A DNA stretch of 64,000 nucleotides from Leuconostoc mesenteroides subsp. mesenteroides ATCC 8293 (GCF_000014445.1 NC_008531.1:86001-150000), one strand, 5' to 3'; positions 44,132 to 53,870 are shown, numbered from the stretch's first letter. Made by a program: numbers and translations. Notes: generated by a model from the letters alone, not told the origin.

Positions 44132-45614
44132 GACGTTTTGTTAATTTAACAACGCCCTCCCAACGGGCAGTTTGAGGGAACATGTCAATACTTTGAATGT
44201 AATCAACTTGGTAGGCTTTTGATAAATCAACCAAATCACGAGCCAAAGTTGAGGCGTTACATGAAATGTACACAAACTTTTCAGGTTGTGTGCGCAAAAT
44301 TTCTCGACGCAGTGCAGTGTCTAAACCTGTGCGTGGTGGATCAACAACTAATGCATCAGCTATCCATCCTTCTGATTGCCATTTAGGAAACAGTTTTTCA
44401 GCCGTACCCACTTCATAGTGAGCATTACTAATATGATTTAAAGTAGCATTTTGATTAGCATCATCAACTGCTTCGGGGATAATTTCCATACCACGAACTT
44501 CGCCAGCCTTGTCAGCTAAGGACAGACCAATTGTACCTACACCAGCATATGCATCGACTAGTTTATCAGCGTGCGTCAAATCAAGTGCTGCCAAGGCTTG
44601 GTTATAAACTACGGACATTTGCGTATGATTTAACTGCATGAAAGCACGTGGTGATAATTGGAATGTTTTCCCGAGAACCTTTTCTTCGATGTAGTCCTTA
44701 CCCCAAAGCTTAAGTGTCTCTTCGCCCCAAACGAGGCTAGTACGACCAGGATTATAATTTTGAAAAATACCAGTAACTTCTGGTAGGGCCTGATTGATTG
44801 CTTCAATCAGTGCGGTATCTCCTGGGAATCCATCTGTGTTTGTGATAAATGTTAGTTGAACTTCGCTGGTTGTCTGAGATACACGAGCAACAATAGTTTT
44901 TACCGTACCTCGATTTTTATCTTCATTGTAGATTGAGACAGATAATTTATCGAGTAACTCACGAACGGTACGCATGACTTTCATCGTGGCTGGGGTTTGT
45001 GTATGTACAACCGGTAAATCAACCAAATCATGGCTACCACGTTTATACATACCGACACTCAGTTTATCGCCAATTTTTCGAACAGGGAATTGGGCTTTGT
45101 TACGGTATTCATACGGATGATCCATGCCGATTGTGTCACGTATGTCATAATTAGACCAGCCCTTCGGTTGGAATTTTTCAAGCGATTGAACGAGTACATC
45201 TTTTTTGAAGCGTAATTGTGCTGGATAATTCATATGCTCCAATTCAAATCCACCAACACTATCTGCGAATTCATCAAGCGGTTTCACTCTATCCGGAGAT
45301 TTCTCACGTATTTTCAAGACTTTAGCGGCGATATATTTTGGTTCTACTTCAGTAACCTTTACAACAGCCACTTCATCAGGTAAAGCGCCAGGTACAAATA
45401 CAATCTTACGTTTAAAGTAGCCAATTCCTTCACCGTTAATACCGAGGCGCTTGATTGTTAACGGGAAGTTTTGGCCAACACGTACGTTGACACCTTCACT
45501 CGTGTTGCCTCTTGGTGCGCCAGACTTACGGGGGTCAAAGTTTTTACCATAATATGGTTTTTTACCGTTATTGTTGCGACTTTTTTGATAAGGCCGCTTG
45601 TTTTGTTCTGTCAT
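44124..45614 (-). CDS. 23S rRNA (uracil-C5)-methyltransferase, RlmCD/RumA family
   Basis: A 496-aa SAM-dependent methyltransferase. The order is a basic, Asn/Lys/Tyr-rich N-terminal tail (about 45 aa), a TRAM RNA-binding domain (RVGQNFPLTIKRLGINGEGIGYFKRKIVFVPGALPDE), and the RumA catalytic domain with VDAYAGVGTIGLSLA, VVDPPRTGLD and nucleophile Cys in YISCNASTLARDL. It forms 5-methyluridine in 23S rRNA. ATG at 45614 is chosen because GAAAG precedes it; an upstream in-frame ATG at 45635 gives seven extra residues. The FeS-cluster cysteines of E. coli RlmD were not obvious. Confidence 0.9.
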   Translation of the reverse strand: MTEQNKRPYQKSRNNNGKKPYYGKNFDPRKSGAPRGNTSEGVNVRVGQNFPLTIKRLGINGEGIGYFKRKIVFVPGALPDEVAVVKVTEVEPKYIAAKVLKIREKSPDRVKPLDEFADSVGGFELEHMNYPAQLRFKKDVLVQSLEKFQPKGWSNYDIRDTIGMDHPYEYRNKAQFPVRKIGDKLSVGMYKRGSHDLVDLPVVHTQTPATMKVMRTVRELLDKLSVSIYNEDKNRGTVKTIVARVSQTTSEVQLTFITNTDGFPGDTALIEAINQALPEVTGIFQNYNPGRTSLVWGEETLKLWGKDYIEEKVLGKTFQLSPRAFMQLNHTQMSVVYNQALAALDLTHADKLVDAYAGVGTIGLSLADKAGEVRGMEIIPEAVDDANQNATLNHISNAHYEVGTAEKLFPKWQSEGWIADALVVDPPRTGLDTALRREILRTQPEKFVYISCNASTLARDLVDLSKAYQVDYIQSIDMFPQTARWEGVVKLTKRQK

Positions 45615-45685
45615 ATTCATCTTTCTGCATTGCAATGCCCAAGGTTCATTATTATGTAACCATCATAACATGATAGCATGAAAAG

Positions 45686-46849
45686 TCAGGAGATGGGGAC
45701 TACGAATGTTTGATAAGTGTGATAATAGAGTCGATAAATGTTTTGAAATAGTAGTAGTATCCAACTTAAAGCCAACACAAAGGCAACAATCTCGAAGGTT
45801 GTTAGAGACAGATAACCTACCCATTGAAATAAAATCATACTGGTTACTAGGATTGCACAGATGATATAGGATGTTGCTTCGAATTCACGCGGTGCATTTG
45901 GTAGTAGCCAGCGATTGCCCAACATCATAATTAAAATAAAGTAGATTAAAAAATTGGCCATTTGGTCATGCAAAATATGAAGACGTCCAGCGTTGTTTGG
46001 AAACAGACCGACACCAGCTAATGACAAAGCCGATAAATTTAGCAATATGCGCAACGTAATGAGCCGTCGGTTGTGACGCAGAATTTTTTGTAAAGGAACG
46101 AATAGATAGTCTACTAGCGCCAACCAGATTAACCCAGCTAGAATTAAAGTGGCGTTAAACTGCCAAGAGTCCAGCGCATTATCAGTTCCTAAAAAACTTA
46201 GGTTATATTGCCACCACATACGCGAGCTATTTGTAACCATCGCTGTTAGTACACCGCCAATGATAGTCATTACAAAAATTGAAGTAATGAATAAGGTAGA
46301 GATTGATAACGCTGAATAAATCATTAAAAAGTTAATGATTCCGTTAAACATGGTAAATAGCGCAATTGACGTGAATAAATCAAACGATGCGGTTTGAAAT
46401 AAGTAATTAATTGCCCAAAAGAATCCTGATGTCACAAAAGCTAAGATAATAGCAAAAGCTACGGTTAAAGCTGGTAAGACGCGCCAACTGGTTTTACGCC
46501 GCAGCTTATCAATTTGTTGTCGTTGTTGCTGAAAGTATATTAAAAGGAACATGAAAATGCCGCTGATCTCACTTAACATAATGACGGCACTAGCGATAGA
46601 GTTGTCGCCACCCAAAGGGATACGAAACATTTTTTCCTCCACGGCATAAATTGTGAAAATGATTGCCATCACCATAGAAGGAATCAAAAAATGTCGCAAC
46701 GACAATGTTTGACGTTCATTAGGATTATTTGTCTGCTGTATGATCAATTGTCCGTTTCTAAGCGTGAGATTTAGTGGTTGATTGTGTTTTAAATGTAGCT
46801 CGCTAACAATTTCATCAGGTAACGTAAGTTGATATGGTGTCTTTGACAT
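45686..46849 (-). CDS. AbrB-like domain fused to a multispan membrane protein (DUF998-like)
   Basis: A 387-aa protein with two parts. Residues 1-45 (MSKTPYQLTLPDEIVSEL, then LKHNQPLNLTLRNGQLIIQQ) look like a SpoVT/AbrB swapped-hairpin DNA-binding or dimerisation domain. Residues about 58-385 contain roughly ten hydrophobic helices, with WQYNLSFLGTDNALDSWQFN resembling DUF998-type membrane proteins. The ATG at 46849 is supported by GGAGAG. It is a single-gene unit. Function is unknown; the fusion suggests membrane-linked transcription control or a structural use of the AbrB fold. Confidence 0.6.
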   Translation of the reverse strand: MSKTPYQLTLPDEIVSELHLKHNQPLNLTLRNGQLIIQQTNNPNERQTLSLRHFLIPSMVMAIIFTIYAVEEKMFRIPLGGDNSIASAVIMLSEISGIFMFLLIYFQQQRQQIDKLRRKTSWRVLPALTVAFAIILAFVTSGFFWAINYLFQTASFDLFTSIALFTMFNGIINFLMIYSALSISTLFITSIFVMTIIGGVLTAMVTNSSRMWWQYNLSFLGTDNALDSWQFNATLILAGLIWLALVDYLFVPLQKILRHNRRLITLRILLNLSALSLAGVGLFPNNAGRLHILHDQMANFLIYFILIMMLGNRWLLPNAPREFEATSYIICAILVTSMILFQWVGYLSLTTFEIVAFVLALSWILLLFQNIYRLYYHTYQTFVVPIS

Positions 46850-46940
46850 AATTCTCTCCAATATGTTCTAGTTTAGCATGTTCATAAAAGAAGATTGAAA
46901 GAACATGTATTTTTTAATATTTTGTATTTATATATCACAT

Positions 46941-46968
46941 TTGTGTTATAACAAATATGTGGTATAAT
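46941..46968 (+). promoter_or_regulatory. Promoter of the HTH-clpL region with palindromic operator-like sequence
   Basis: TATAAT at 46963-46968 with TTGTGT at 46941-46946 (16-nt spacer). An imperfect inverted repeat CACATTTGT/ACAAATATGTG (about 46936-46961) fills the spacer. A GAGAGG...CCTCTC hairpin (46978-47020) follows in the 5' UTR. No CtsR or CIRCE consensus was found. Confidence 0.55.
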
Positions 46969-47042
46969 ATAGATGTAGAGAGGAACAGAAAAAGTAGCAG
47001 ATGTGCCTCAGAGACCTCTCGAGTTAAAGGAGATGTGGATAA

Positions 47043-47108
47043 ATGATTAAACGCAGAAACTTTATTAACGACTTTGTACACAATCGCGTACGAGGTCAGA
47101 CTGAATAG
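47043..47108 (+). CDS. Possible 21-aa basic small protein upstream of the HTH gene
   Basis: ATG 47043 follows AAAGGAG (47026-47032) with good spacing and opens a 22-codon frame, MIKRRNFINDFVHNRVRGQT plus a final Glu. It is rich in Arg and Asn and ends 14 bp before the HTH gene. It may be a leader peptide that couples translation to the regulator. Confidence 0.4.
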   Translation: MIKRRNFINDFVHNRVRGQTE

Positions 47109-47122
47109 GATGGCGATTAGCA

Positions 47123-47347
47123 ATGAGATTTGATATAAAGGCTTACTTAGATGATAATTCACTAACAATTTACCGCGTAGCAAAGGAATCTGGTTATGGA
47201 TACACAACGATACACAAGTCGTTTAACAAAACACAATCAGATGCCACGAGCCTAAACATGCGTGATTTAGATGCTCTGGCTAAGGTGCAACATAAACAAA
47301 TGTGGGAAGTGTTGCGAGAATTAGAAAAACTTTATTTTGATGAATGA
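47123..47347 (+). CDS. Small helix-turn-helix protein (74 aa)
   Basis: A 74-aa single-domain protein. Residues about 9-50 form a Cro/CI-like HTH (NSLTIYRVAKESGYGYTTIHKSF...MRDLDALAKVQHKQMWEVL), ending in a short acidic helix. AGGATGG (47107-47113) precedes the ATG. It lies between a promoter with an inverted repeat and clpL, 56 bp before the latter, with no terminator between, so it may control itself and clpL. The repeat GTGCTT/AAGCAC (47353-47369) separates the genes. Confidence 0.65.
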   Translation: MRFDIKAYLDDNSLTIYRVAKESGYGYTTIHKSFNKTQSDATSLNMRDLDALAKVQHKQMWEVLRELEKLYFDE

Positions 47348-47403
47348 TAAACGTGCTTGGGGTAAGCACAAGCACATAGAAAACTAAAAGGAGATTTTAG
47401 ACT

Positions 47404-49554
47404 ATGGCTAACAATGATTTTTTCAATGATCCATTTGGATCAGACATGAATGACATTTTTAATAACATGATGGGCAATATGAACGGCATGAACTCTGAGA
47501 ACCGTCGTTATTTGATTAACGGTCGCGAGGTTACGCCGGAAGAGTTTGTTCAATATCGACAGACTGGGAAACTACCACAAGGTCTTCAAGCAGCCAATGC
47601 TACAAACGGTCAGCCAGTAGCACAACAAGCTGGGCAACCTGGACAAGTAAAGCAGGAAGGAATGCTGGCAAAGCTTGGACGTAACTTGACGAAAGAGGCT
47701 CGCGACGGTTTGCTTGATCCAGTCATTGGACGTAACAAAGAGATTCAAGAAACGGCTGAAATTTTAGGACGCCGTACAAAGAACAACCCAGTGCTAGTTG
47801 GCGATGCTGGTGTTGGTAAGACAGCAGTGGTTGAAGGTTTGGCACAAGCGATTGTTAATGGGGATGTCCCAGCAGCAATTAAGGACAAGGAGATTTACAG
47901 TATCGATATCTCTAGCCTTGAAGCTGGTACTCAATTCCGTGGTGCTTTTGAGGAAAATATCCAGAACCTTTTGAAAGAAGTTAAACAAGCAGGCAACGTT
48001 ATCTTGTTCTTTGATGAGATTCATCAAATCTTGGGAGCTGGTTCAACCGGTGGCGAAGATGGCGGTAAAGGACTAGCTGATATTATCAAGCCAGCTTTGA
48101 GCCGTGGTGAAATTTCATTAATTGGTGCGACAACGCAAGATGAATATCGTAACACGATTATGAAGAACGCTGCACTAGCTCGGCGTTTTAATGAAGTGAC
48201 TGTGAATGCACCATCACCTAAGGATACGCTTGAAATCTTGAAGGGGATTGCGAAGTTGTATGAAAAGCATCACCATGTTTCATTGCCTGAAAACGTATTA
48301 AAGGCAGCAGTTGACTATGCAGTACAGTATATTCCACAACGTTCATTACCAGATAAGGCGATAGATTTGCTTGACATGACAGCGGCTCACCTGTCAGCTA
48401 AGAACCCAGTAACAGATAAGGTAAGTTTAGAGAAGCAGATGAGCGATGCTAAAGCAAAGCAAGAAAAGGCTGTTGCTGATGAAGACTATGAGGCCGCTCT
48501 AAAGTACAAGAACCAGATTGCTGATTTGGAAAAGAAAGTTGGTAGCGCTGACGAAGCTAAAAAGGTTGAGGCAACGCCTAATGATGTGGCCGAATCAGTA
48601 GAACGTTTGACTGGTATTCCTGTGGCACAGATGGGTGCGTCAGATATCGAACGTTTGAAGACAATTGGTGATCGTTTGGCTGGTAAAGTTATTGGTCAAG
48701 ATGAAGCCGTAAGTATGGTCGCTAAAGCCATTCGTCGTAACCGCGCGGGATTTGATGAAGGAAACCGACCAATTGGTTCGTTCTTGTTCGTCGGTCCAAC
48801 TGGTGTTGGTAAGACGGAGTTAGCAAAGCAACTAGCTTTGGACATGTTTGGTAGCAAAGATAACATTGTTCGTTTGGATATGAGTGAGTATTCGGATTTG
48901 ACAGCGGTATCTAAGTTAATTGGTACGACCGCTGGGTATGTTGGCTATGATGACAATAGCAACACACTAACTGAAAAAGTTCGCCGTAATCCTTATTCAA
49001 TTATTCTCCTTGATGAAATTGAAAAGGCCAATCCACAAGTACTAACGTTGTTATTACAAGTGATGGACGATGGTCGCTTAACAGACGGTCAGGGAAACGT
49101 CGTTAACTTCAAGAACACGGTCATTATTGCAACATCTAACGCTGGATTTGGACACAATTCGAGTGATGCAGATCAGGATTTGATGGCTAAGTTGGCGCCA
49201 TACTTCCGTCCAGAGTTCTTGAACCGTTTTAACGGTGTGATCGAATTTAGTACGTTGACTAAGGATGATTTGAAGCAAATTGTTGATTTGATGTTAGATG
49301 ATGTCAATAAGACATTGGCTAAGAAAGACTTGACATTACATGTGTCTGACGAAGTTAAGGATCACTTGATTGAAGATGGTTATGATGAAGCCTTAGGTGC
49401 ACGACCATTGCGTCGAGTAATTGAGCAACAAATTCGTGACCAAGTAACGGACTTCTATTTGGATAATCCAGGTGAAAAATCCTTAAGCGCAGACTTGGTT
49501 GATGGCAAAGTTGTCATCTCGGCTGTTGTTGAGAAGACTGCGGTTACTAACTAA
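47404..49554 (+). CDS. clpL: ATP-dependent Clp-type chaperone ClpL
   Basis: A 716-aa HSP100 protein with two AAA+ modules. The N-terminal ~65 residues are Asn/Met/Gly-rich ([11 protein letters not shown], then [23 protein letters not shown]), as in ClpL; the ClpE zinc finger is absent. Module 1 has [15 protein letters not shown], the middle region a short coiled coil ([36 protein letters not shown]), and module 2 [14 protein letters not shown]. ClpL proteins protect against heat and stress without a ClpP-binding loop. Its upstream partner is a small HTH protein rather than CtsR. Confidence 0.88.
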   Translation: MANNDFFNDPFGSDMNDIFNNMMGNMNGMNSENRRYLINGREVTPEEFVQYRQTGKLPQGLQAANATNGQPVAQQAGQPGQVKQEGMLAKLGRNLTKEARDGLLDPVIGRNKEIQETAEILGRRTKNNPVLVGDAGVGKTAVVEGLAQAIVNGDVPAAIKDKEIYSIDISSLEAGTQFRGAFEENIQNLLKEVKQAGNVILFFDEIHQILGAGSTGGEDGGKGLADIIKPALSRGEISLIGATTQDEYRNTIMKNAALARRFNEVTVNAPSPKDTLEILKGIAKLYEKHHHVSLPENVLKAAVDYAVQYIPQRSLPDKAIDLLDMTAAHLSAKNPVTDKVSLEKQMSDAKAKQEKAVADEDYEAALKYKNQIADLEKKVGSADEAKKVEATPNDVAESVERLTGIPVAQMGASDIERLKTIGDRLAGKVIGQDEAVSMVAKAIRRNRAGFDEGNRPIGSFLFVGPTGVGKTELAKQLALDMFGSKDNIVRLDMSEYSDLTAVSKLIGTTAGYVGYDDNSNTLTEKVRRNPYSIILLDEIEKANPQVLTLLLQVMDDGRLTDGQGNVVNFKNTVIIATSNAGFGHNSSDADQDLMAKLAPYFRPEFLNRFNGVIEFSTLTKDDLKQIVDLMLDDVNKTLAKKDLTLHVSDEVKDHLIEDGYDEALGARPLRRVIEQQIRDQVTDFYLDNPGEKSLSADLVDGKVVISAVVEKTAVTN

Positions 49555-49560
49555 TGTTTG

Positions 49561-49597
49561 AAAAAACCACGTTCGTGTACAAAACGTGGTTTTTATT
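49561..49597 (+). terminator. Terminator after clpL
   Basis: AAAACCACGTT/AACGTGGTTTT stem plus T-run. Confidence 0.9.
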
Positions 49598-49661
49598 TTG
49601 CTTTCAATGAACAATTTATTCAGCATGGTATAATGAATTCATTAAACTAAAGGACGTCTAC

Positions 49662-50654
49662 ATGATTATTCAACATGCAATTCTCCATATACTGGACACG
49701 AATACAGGTAGTCTCATTGCATCGCAAGGAGAAATGAACGTCGACAATGTTGGCGTTCATGAATATATTGAAAAGCTGGTTAATAAAATCTATAAAGGTG
49801 ACATCAAGACAGGAAATTTATTACCAGATAGTTATCTGGACAAGATGATTAAACAATCGGATTTTCCGGAAGTAACGACACAAATGGCCACTAAATTATT
49901 TGATACGATTGCTGCTAGTGAGTCTATTCCAGCTGGTGATTTGTTAAGTTTTCAGGCTACAATTGATGAAGGGCCAATCTTTGGATTAATCAAACTCAAT
50001 TTCGGCGCTCGTTATGCTCACGCAGTAGAGTACGAAGATGACCAGATGGTGAATAATTTGGTGCTTAATCAGTCAATTTTACCGGCTGCAACGCAAACAG
50101 TTGATGAAGCTATTTTGGTAAATGTCGATGATGGCAGCTATCAATTGTTGGAAAAGAAACAATTGATTGACGGGCATCGTGTGCCTTATTTTTCAGAAAA
50201 TTTTTTGGAAATAAAACCTGAAGTTTCAGCAAAAGAAAATATCCAAGTCATTAAGCGTACAATTAAAAATATTGCTGAAAAATATGATGAGCCAGAACAT
50301 GAGGTACTGGCTGCAACGCAGGAAGTGATTTATAATAGTTTAGCAGAGACGGGTAGTATTAGCACAGATGTTATTGCAGAAAAGGTGTTTGGTGATAACA
50401 TCACGGCTAAACAAGAATATCAAGAAAAGCTGACTGAGAAATCATTGCCAACGGAAGTTTCGGTTGTTAATTCCGAGAAGTATGAGAAAAAGTATCAAAC
50501 ACAAAAATTTAAACTCGATTCTGGAATTGAAATTTCTATTCCTGTTCATGTTTACCAGGATTTGAGTAAAGTTGAATTTGTCAACAATGCTGATGGGACA
50601 ATCACCTTAATGATTAAAGATATCGCATCAATATTAAATAAGTTCAATGTGTAG
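49662..50654 (+). CDS. Nucleoid-associated protein, NdpA/YejK family
   Basis: A 330-aa cytoplasmic protein beginning IIQHAILHILDTNTG and containing LSFQATIDEGPIFGLIKLNFGARYAHAVEY, consistent with the 37-kDa nucleoid-associated family (NdpA/YejK). Its role is unclear in Firmicutes. It is followed 11 bp later by the Nudix fusion gene, so the two are probably one transcript. The C-terminal third (residues about 270-330) is a compact beta-rich region. Confidence 0.72.
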   Translation: MIIQHAILHILDTNTGSLIASQGEMNVDNVGVHEYIEKLVNKIYKGDIKTGNLLPDSYLDKMIKQSDFPEVTTQMATKLFDTIAASESIPAGDLLSFQATIDEGPIFGLIKLNFGARYAHAVEYEDDQMVNNLVLNQSILPAATQTVDEAILVNVDDGSYQLLEKKQLIDGHRVPYFSENFLEIKPEVSAKENIQVIKRTIKNIAEKYDEPEHEVLAATQEVIYNSLAETGSISTDVIAEKVFGDNITAKQEYQEKLTEKSLPTEVSVVNSEKYEKKYQTQKFKLDSGIEISIPVHVYQDLSKVEFVNNADGTITLMIKDIASILNKFNV

Positions 50655-50665
50655 AGGAGAAAATA

Positions 50666-51604
50666 ATGCCTTATCAAGATTCTTATGTTGCTAGAATACG
50701 CGAAAAAATTGGGCACGACTTTGAGCTCGTGATGCCTACGATAGATGTGGTAATTGCCAATTCAAAAGGTGAACTTTTGATGATTTATAACCGTGATTTT
50801 GATGGTTGGGCCTTTCCAGGTGGTTACATTGAACCAGAAATGTCATGGCAAGAAAATGCAGCACGAGAAGCTTTGGAAGAGTCTGGCATTCGTGCGAATG
50901 CAAAAGATCTGCAATTGATTGGTTCTGTTTCAGGAGAAAACTATCGTACGCAATATCCTAATGGTGACCGGGTTAAGCTCTATACAAATGTGTTTTTGCT
51001 GACAAAATGGTCAGAAGAGTTAGATAAGATAGACGATACAGAGATTGACGGGAAAAAATGGATGACACCGCAAACAATTGATCATGTTCATTTAACCTTT
51101 TCCGGTCGAGCAGTGTATCAGGCATATCGTCAATTCCAAGAAACGAAACAAATACAATTGTTAACCATCAATAGTGAACTGCAGCGTTTCTTGGATGCGC
51201 AGGATGGTCGCATTGCTGATGTGAATACGTATGAGGATGCAATTAATGAATTGACTGCCGGTCAAAAAAGAACACATTGGATGTGGTTTGTATTACCACA
51301 ACTTCGTGGGCTAGGAACAAGTGAACGTGCGACGTATTACGGTATCAAAAATGCCAAAGAGGCTCGTGAGTATCTAGCAGATGATGAATTACGTACTCGC
51401 TTGGAGAAAATTTTAAAAATTGTATCGACTATTGAATCATCAGATCCAGTTGCCATATTTGGACAAGTAGACGCTGAAAAGTTTCATGCCAGTGTGACGT
51501 TGTTTGCACAAGTTGCAGAAACACCTGATTTGTATCAGCAAGTATTAGTGAAATATTTCAATGGTGACTTACATCAACCAACACTAGACTTATTAAACAA
51601 ATAA
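50666..51604 (+). CDS. Nudix hydrolase fused to a DUF1810 domain
   Basis: A 312-aa two-domain protein. Residues about 20-155 are a Nudix hydrolase with box GGYIEPEMSWQENAAREALEESGI: the metal-binding REALEES core is intact, while the first consensus Glu is shifted (P-E-M in place of P-G-E). Residues about 172-310 are DUF1810, recognised by LQRFLDAQD, YEDAINELTAGQKRTHWMWFVLPQLRGLG and YYGIKNAKEAREYLADDEL. DUF1810 has no established activity known to me; fusion with a Nudix enzyme suggests nucleotide or ADP-ribose-type substrates. AGAGGAG precedes the ATG. Confidence 0.85.
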   Translation: MPYQDSYVARIREKIGHDFELVMPTIDVVIANSKGELLMIYNRDFDGWAFPGGYIEPEMSWQENAAREALEESGIRANAKDLQLIGSVSGENYRTQYPNGDRVKLYTNVFLLTKWSEELDKIDDTEIDGKKWMTPQTIDHVHLTFSGRAVYQAYRQFQETKQIQLLTINSELQRFLDAQDGRIADVNTYEDAINELTAGQKRTHWMWFVLPQLRGLGTSERATYYGIKNAKEAREYLADDELRTRLEKILKIVSTIESSDPVAIFGQVDAEKFHASVTLFAQVAETPDLYQQVLVKYFNGDLHQPTLDLLNK

Positions 51605-51630
51605 AAAAGGCGACTTAGTCGTCTTTTTTA
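51602..51630. terminator. Bidirectional terminator between the Nudix fusion gene and aspA
   Basis: AAAAAAGGCGAC/GTCGTCTTTTTT stem with a 3-nt loop between convergent genes. Confidence 0.88.
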
Positions 51631-51635
51631 TTTGT

Positions 51636-53066
51636 TTATACTGTTGTTTTTGGCGCGTGCAGTACTAGACCATGCTCTGGTGTTCGAGCATTAATAACGA
51701 TATCTTCAACCTTGAAAATATGTGCCAATTCACTTTCAGTAAATCTATTTTTCTTTTCAGCGATTTCACGCAAAGATTTTCCAGTGCGCAGAGATTCTTT
51801 AGCAATTTTAGCGGCTTCTTTGTAGCCAATTATTGGCGCCATCGCGGTTGCAAAGCTCACCGACAAATCAATGTCTTGTGACAAGCGATGTTTGTTTACT
51901 GTAATGCCGTCAATGGCATTGATGCGTAGAGTATTCATAGCTTGTTGGAGATGTTCAATGCCAGTGATTAAGCTTTTGAAGATAATGGGTTCAAATGCAT
52001 TCAATTCTAATTGACCAGCTTCGCTTGCTGCCGTAACGGTGGTATCAAAACCAATCATTTCAAAGGCGACTTGATTGACAACTTCTGGAATAACTGGATT
52101 AACTTTACCAGGCATGATTGATGAACCTGCTTGTTTTGAAGGTAAGTTAATTTCATGTAATCCCGAACGTGGGCCAGAACTGAGTAAGCGTAGATCATTA
52201 GACATTTTAGATAGATTAACTGCTAAATTTTTTAATGAACCAGACAGGGCAACATAGGAGTCTAAGTTTGAAGTTGCATCAAATAAATCATGGGCTTGCT
52301 CAAGTGGAAGCCCAGTTATGCTAGCTAGGTTAGGAACGATGTGCACTTGGTAATGATAACTTACGTTAATACCGGAACCAATAGCTGATCCGCCCAGATT
52401 TAATGTATATAGCTCATTGCGTGCGGCTTCGATACGTTTAAAGTCTCGACGAAGTGGTTTTAACCAAGCATGAAAGGTATTTCCTAAGGTCATGGGCACA
52501 GCATCTTGTAGCTGTGTACGACCCATTTTGTAAGTTGTTGAAAATTCGTCGGCTTTGTTACCAAGAGCGTCTACCAATAATGTTAATTCTGAAAAAAGTG
52601 GTTCGAGTAGTCGGATAAGAGCAATTTTTCCTGCGCTAGGATAAGTATCATTGGTACTCTGACCCATATTAACGTGGTCATTTGGGTTAACGTAGCCATA
52701 TTCACCACGTGCACGGCCTACCTGCTCAAGAGCTGTATTAGCAACAACTTCATTGACGTTCATATTGGTACTTGTACCAGCACCACCTTGAACGTCACTA
52801 ATTGGAAACATTGTAAGATCGATTGGCTGACTTAACAAAATTTTTGTTGCATCAACAATATGTTTAGCAACAGCTCGATCTAGATTACCAGATGTAGCAT
52901 TTGTTTGTGCCGCAGCCTGTTTAATTTCTAAAAAGGCTCGAATGATTTCTGGATGGGTTGTTTCTTTTGAAATTGGAAAATTATTTAGCGCACGTTGAGT
53001 GTGTGCCCCGTAGTAGACATCTTTGGGTACGTTGATTTGGCCGAGTGAATCTGATTCTGTGCGCAT
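51636..53066 (-). CDS. aspA: Aspartate ammonia-lyase
   Basis: A 476-aa member of the aspartase/fumarase superfamily. It has the N-terminal ESDSLGQINVPKDVYYGAHTQRA, substrate loop GAGTSTNMNVNEV, NMGQSTNDTYPSA, and the signature GSSIMPGKVNPVIPEVVNQVAFE. It deaminates aspartate to fumarate. Class II fumarase shares much of this fold; the QSTNDT and AGSSIMPGKVNPVIPE pattern favours aspartase. It is transcribed alone. No substrate link to the thiol-succinate cluster at 4.8 kb is implied, though both touch fumarate chemistry. Confidence 0.87.
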   Translation of the reverse strand: MRTESDSLGQINVPKDVYYGAHTQRALNNFPISKETTHPEIIRAFLEIKQAAAQTNATSGNLDRAVAKHIVDATKILLSQPIDLTMFPISDVQGGAGTSTNMNVNEVVANTALEQVGRARGEYGYVNPNDHVNMGQSTNDTYPSAGKIALIRLLEPLFSELTLLVDALGNKADEFSTTYKMGRTQLQDAVPMTLGNTFHAWLKPLRRDFKRIEAARNELYTLNLGGSAIGSGINVSYHYQVHIVPNLASITGLPLEQAHDLFDATSNLDSYVALSGSLKNLAVNLSKMSNDLRLLSSGPRSGLHEINLPSKQAGSSIMPGKVNPVIPEVVNQVAFEMIGFDTTVTAASEAGQLELNAFEPIIFKSLITGIEHLQQAMNTLRINAIDGITVNKHRLSQDIDLSVSFATAMAPIIGYKEAAKIAKESLRTGKSLREIAEKKNRFTESELAHIFKVEDIVINARTPEHGLVLHAPKTTV

Positions 53067-53170
53067 ATTGCTTCTCCTTACTGGTTATGAGAATATTTTA
53101 CCGCAAAAAATAACTATACCAATTTTATTTGTTAAGTTTTATGACACCATATTTTTCTTTCTTGATATAG

Positions 53171-53195
53171 AAAAAAGCACCCTTTACGGTGCTTC
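53171..53195 (-). terminator. Terminator after rpiA
   Basis: On the minus strand GAAGCACC pairs with GGGTGCTT, followed by a T-run. It overlaps the last codons of rpiA. Confidence 0.8.
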
Positions 53196-53870
53196 AATAA
53201 TTTCAACGCCATCATCACTACCAATGACTACACGGTTAACAACATCAGTGAACAGACCGTGCTCTACAACACCGACCATATTAATTAATTCTTGACCCAA
53301 ATCACGTGGATCTTCGATAACGGGAACATGTAGATCAATGAGGTAATTTGCTGAATCTGTACGTACAGGGTTGCCATTTTGATCTAAACGCCAAGTAGGA
53401 TGGAACCCATCTGCAGTAAAGCGTTTAAATAATTGGTCAGATCCATATGGAATAATTTCGACTGGCAAATACTGATTTAGTTTGGATACACGTTTGCTAC
53501 TGTCTACAACCCAGATATTCTCACGAGAGTTAAACGCAACGATTTTTTCCCATAAAAGCGCGGCCCCGCCACCTTTAATGGCTGAGAAATCATCCGAAAT
53601 TTGGTCAGCTCCATCAATTGTAAGATCAATTTTATCGACATCATCAACGTTGTACATCGGGATCCCTAGTTTTGCAGCATTGCGCCTTGTCTTTTCAGAA
53701 GTAGGGACGCCGACGATTTTTAAATTTTCATTGGCCACGCGTTCACCTAAAGCGGTAATGACTTGAGCAATTGTTGATCCAGAGCCAATGCCCACTACCA
53801 TACCGTCCTGAACAAAGTCGGCGGCGCGGCGACCTGCAATAATTTTTTGTAAATCCTGTGATGAACTCAT
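53184..53870 (-). CDS. rpiA: Ribose-5-phosphate isomerase A
   Basis: A 228-aa RpiA that interconverts ribose 5-phosphate and ribulose 5-phosphate. Family motifs present are GIGSGSTIAQVI, GVPTSEKT, DLTIDGADQISDDFSAIKGGGAALLWEKI and the catalytic-site WVVDSSKRVSKL. The start overlaps the stop of the upstream GNAT gene by 4 bp, indicating translational coupling. It feeds the pentose phosphate/phosphoketolase route used here. Confidence 0.94.
   Translation of the reverse strand: MSSSQDLQKIIAGRRAADFVQDGMVVGIGSGSTIAQVITALGERVANENLKIVGVPTSEKTRRNAAKLGIPMYNVDDVDKIDLTIDGADQISDDFSAIKGGGAALLWEKIVAFNSRENIWVVDSSKRVSKLNQYLPVEIIPYGSDQLFKRFTADGFHPTWRLDQNGNPVRTDSANYLIDLHVPVIEDPRDLGQELINMVGVVEHGLFTDVVNRVVIGSDDGVEIIEAP

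Noticed and set aside
47404..49554. ClpE as the identity of the HSP100 gene
   Set aside because: The N-terminal zinc finger of ClpE is missing; the Asn/Met-rich start with the ING(R/Q)EV-PEEF segment is that of ClpL.
51636..53066. S-(2-succino) lyase role for the aspartase/fumarase-superfamily gene
   Set aside because: It is 40 kb from the thiol cluster, stands alone, and has an ordinary aspartase motif set; nothing in the sequence links it to thioethers.
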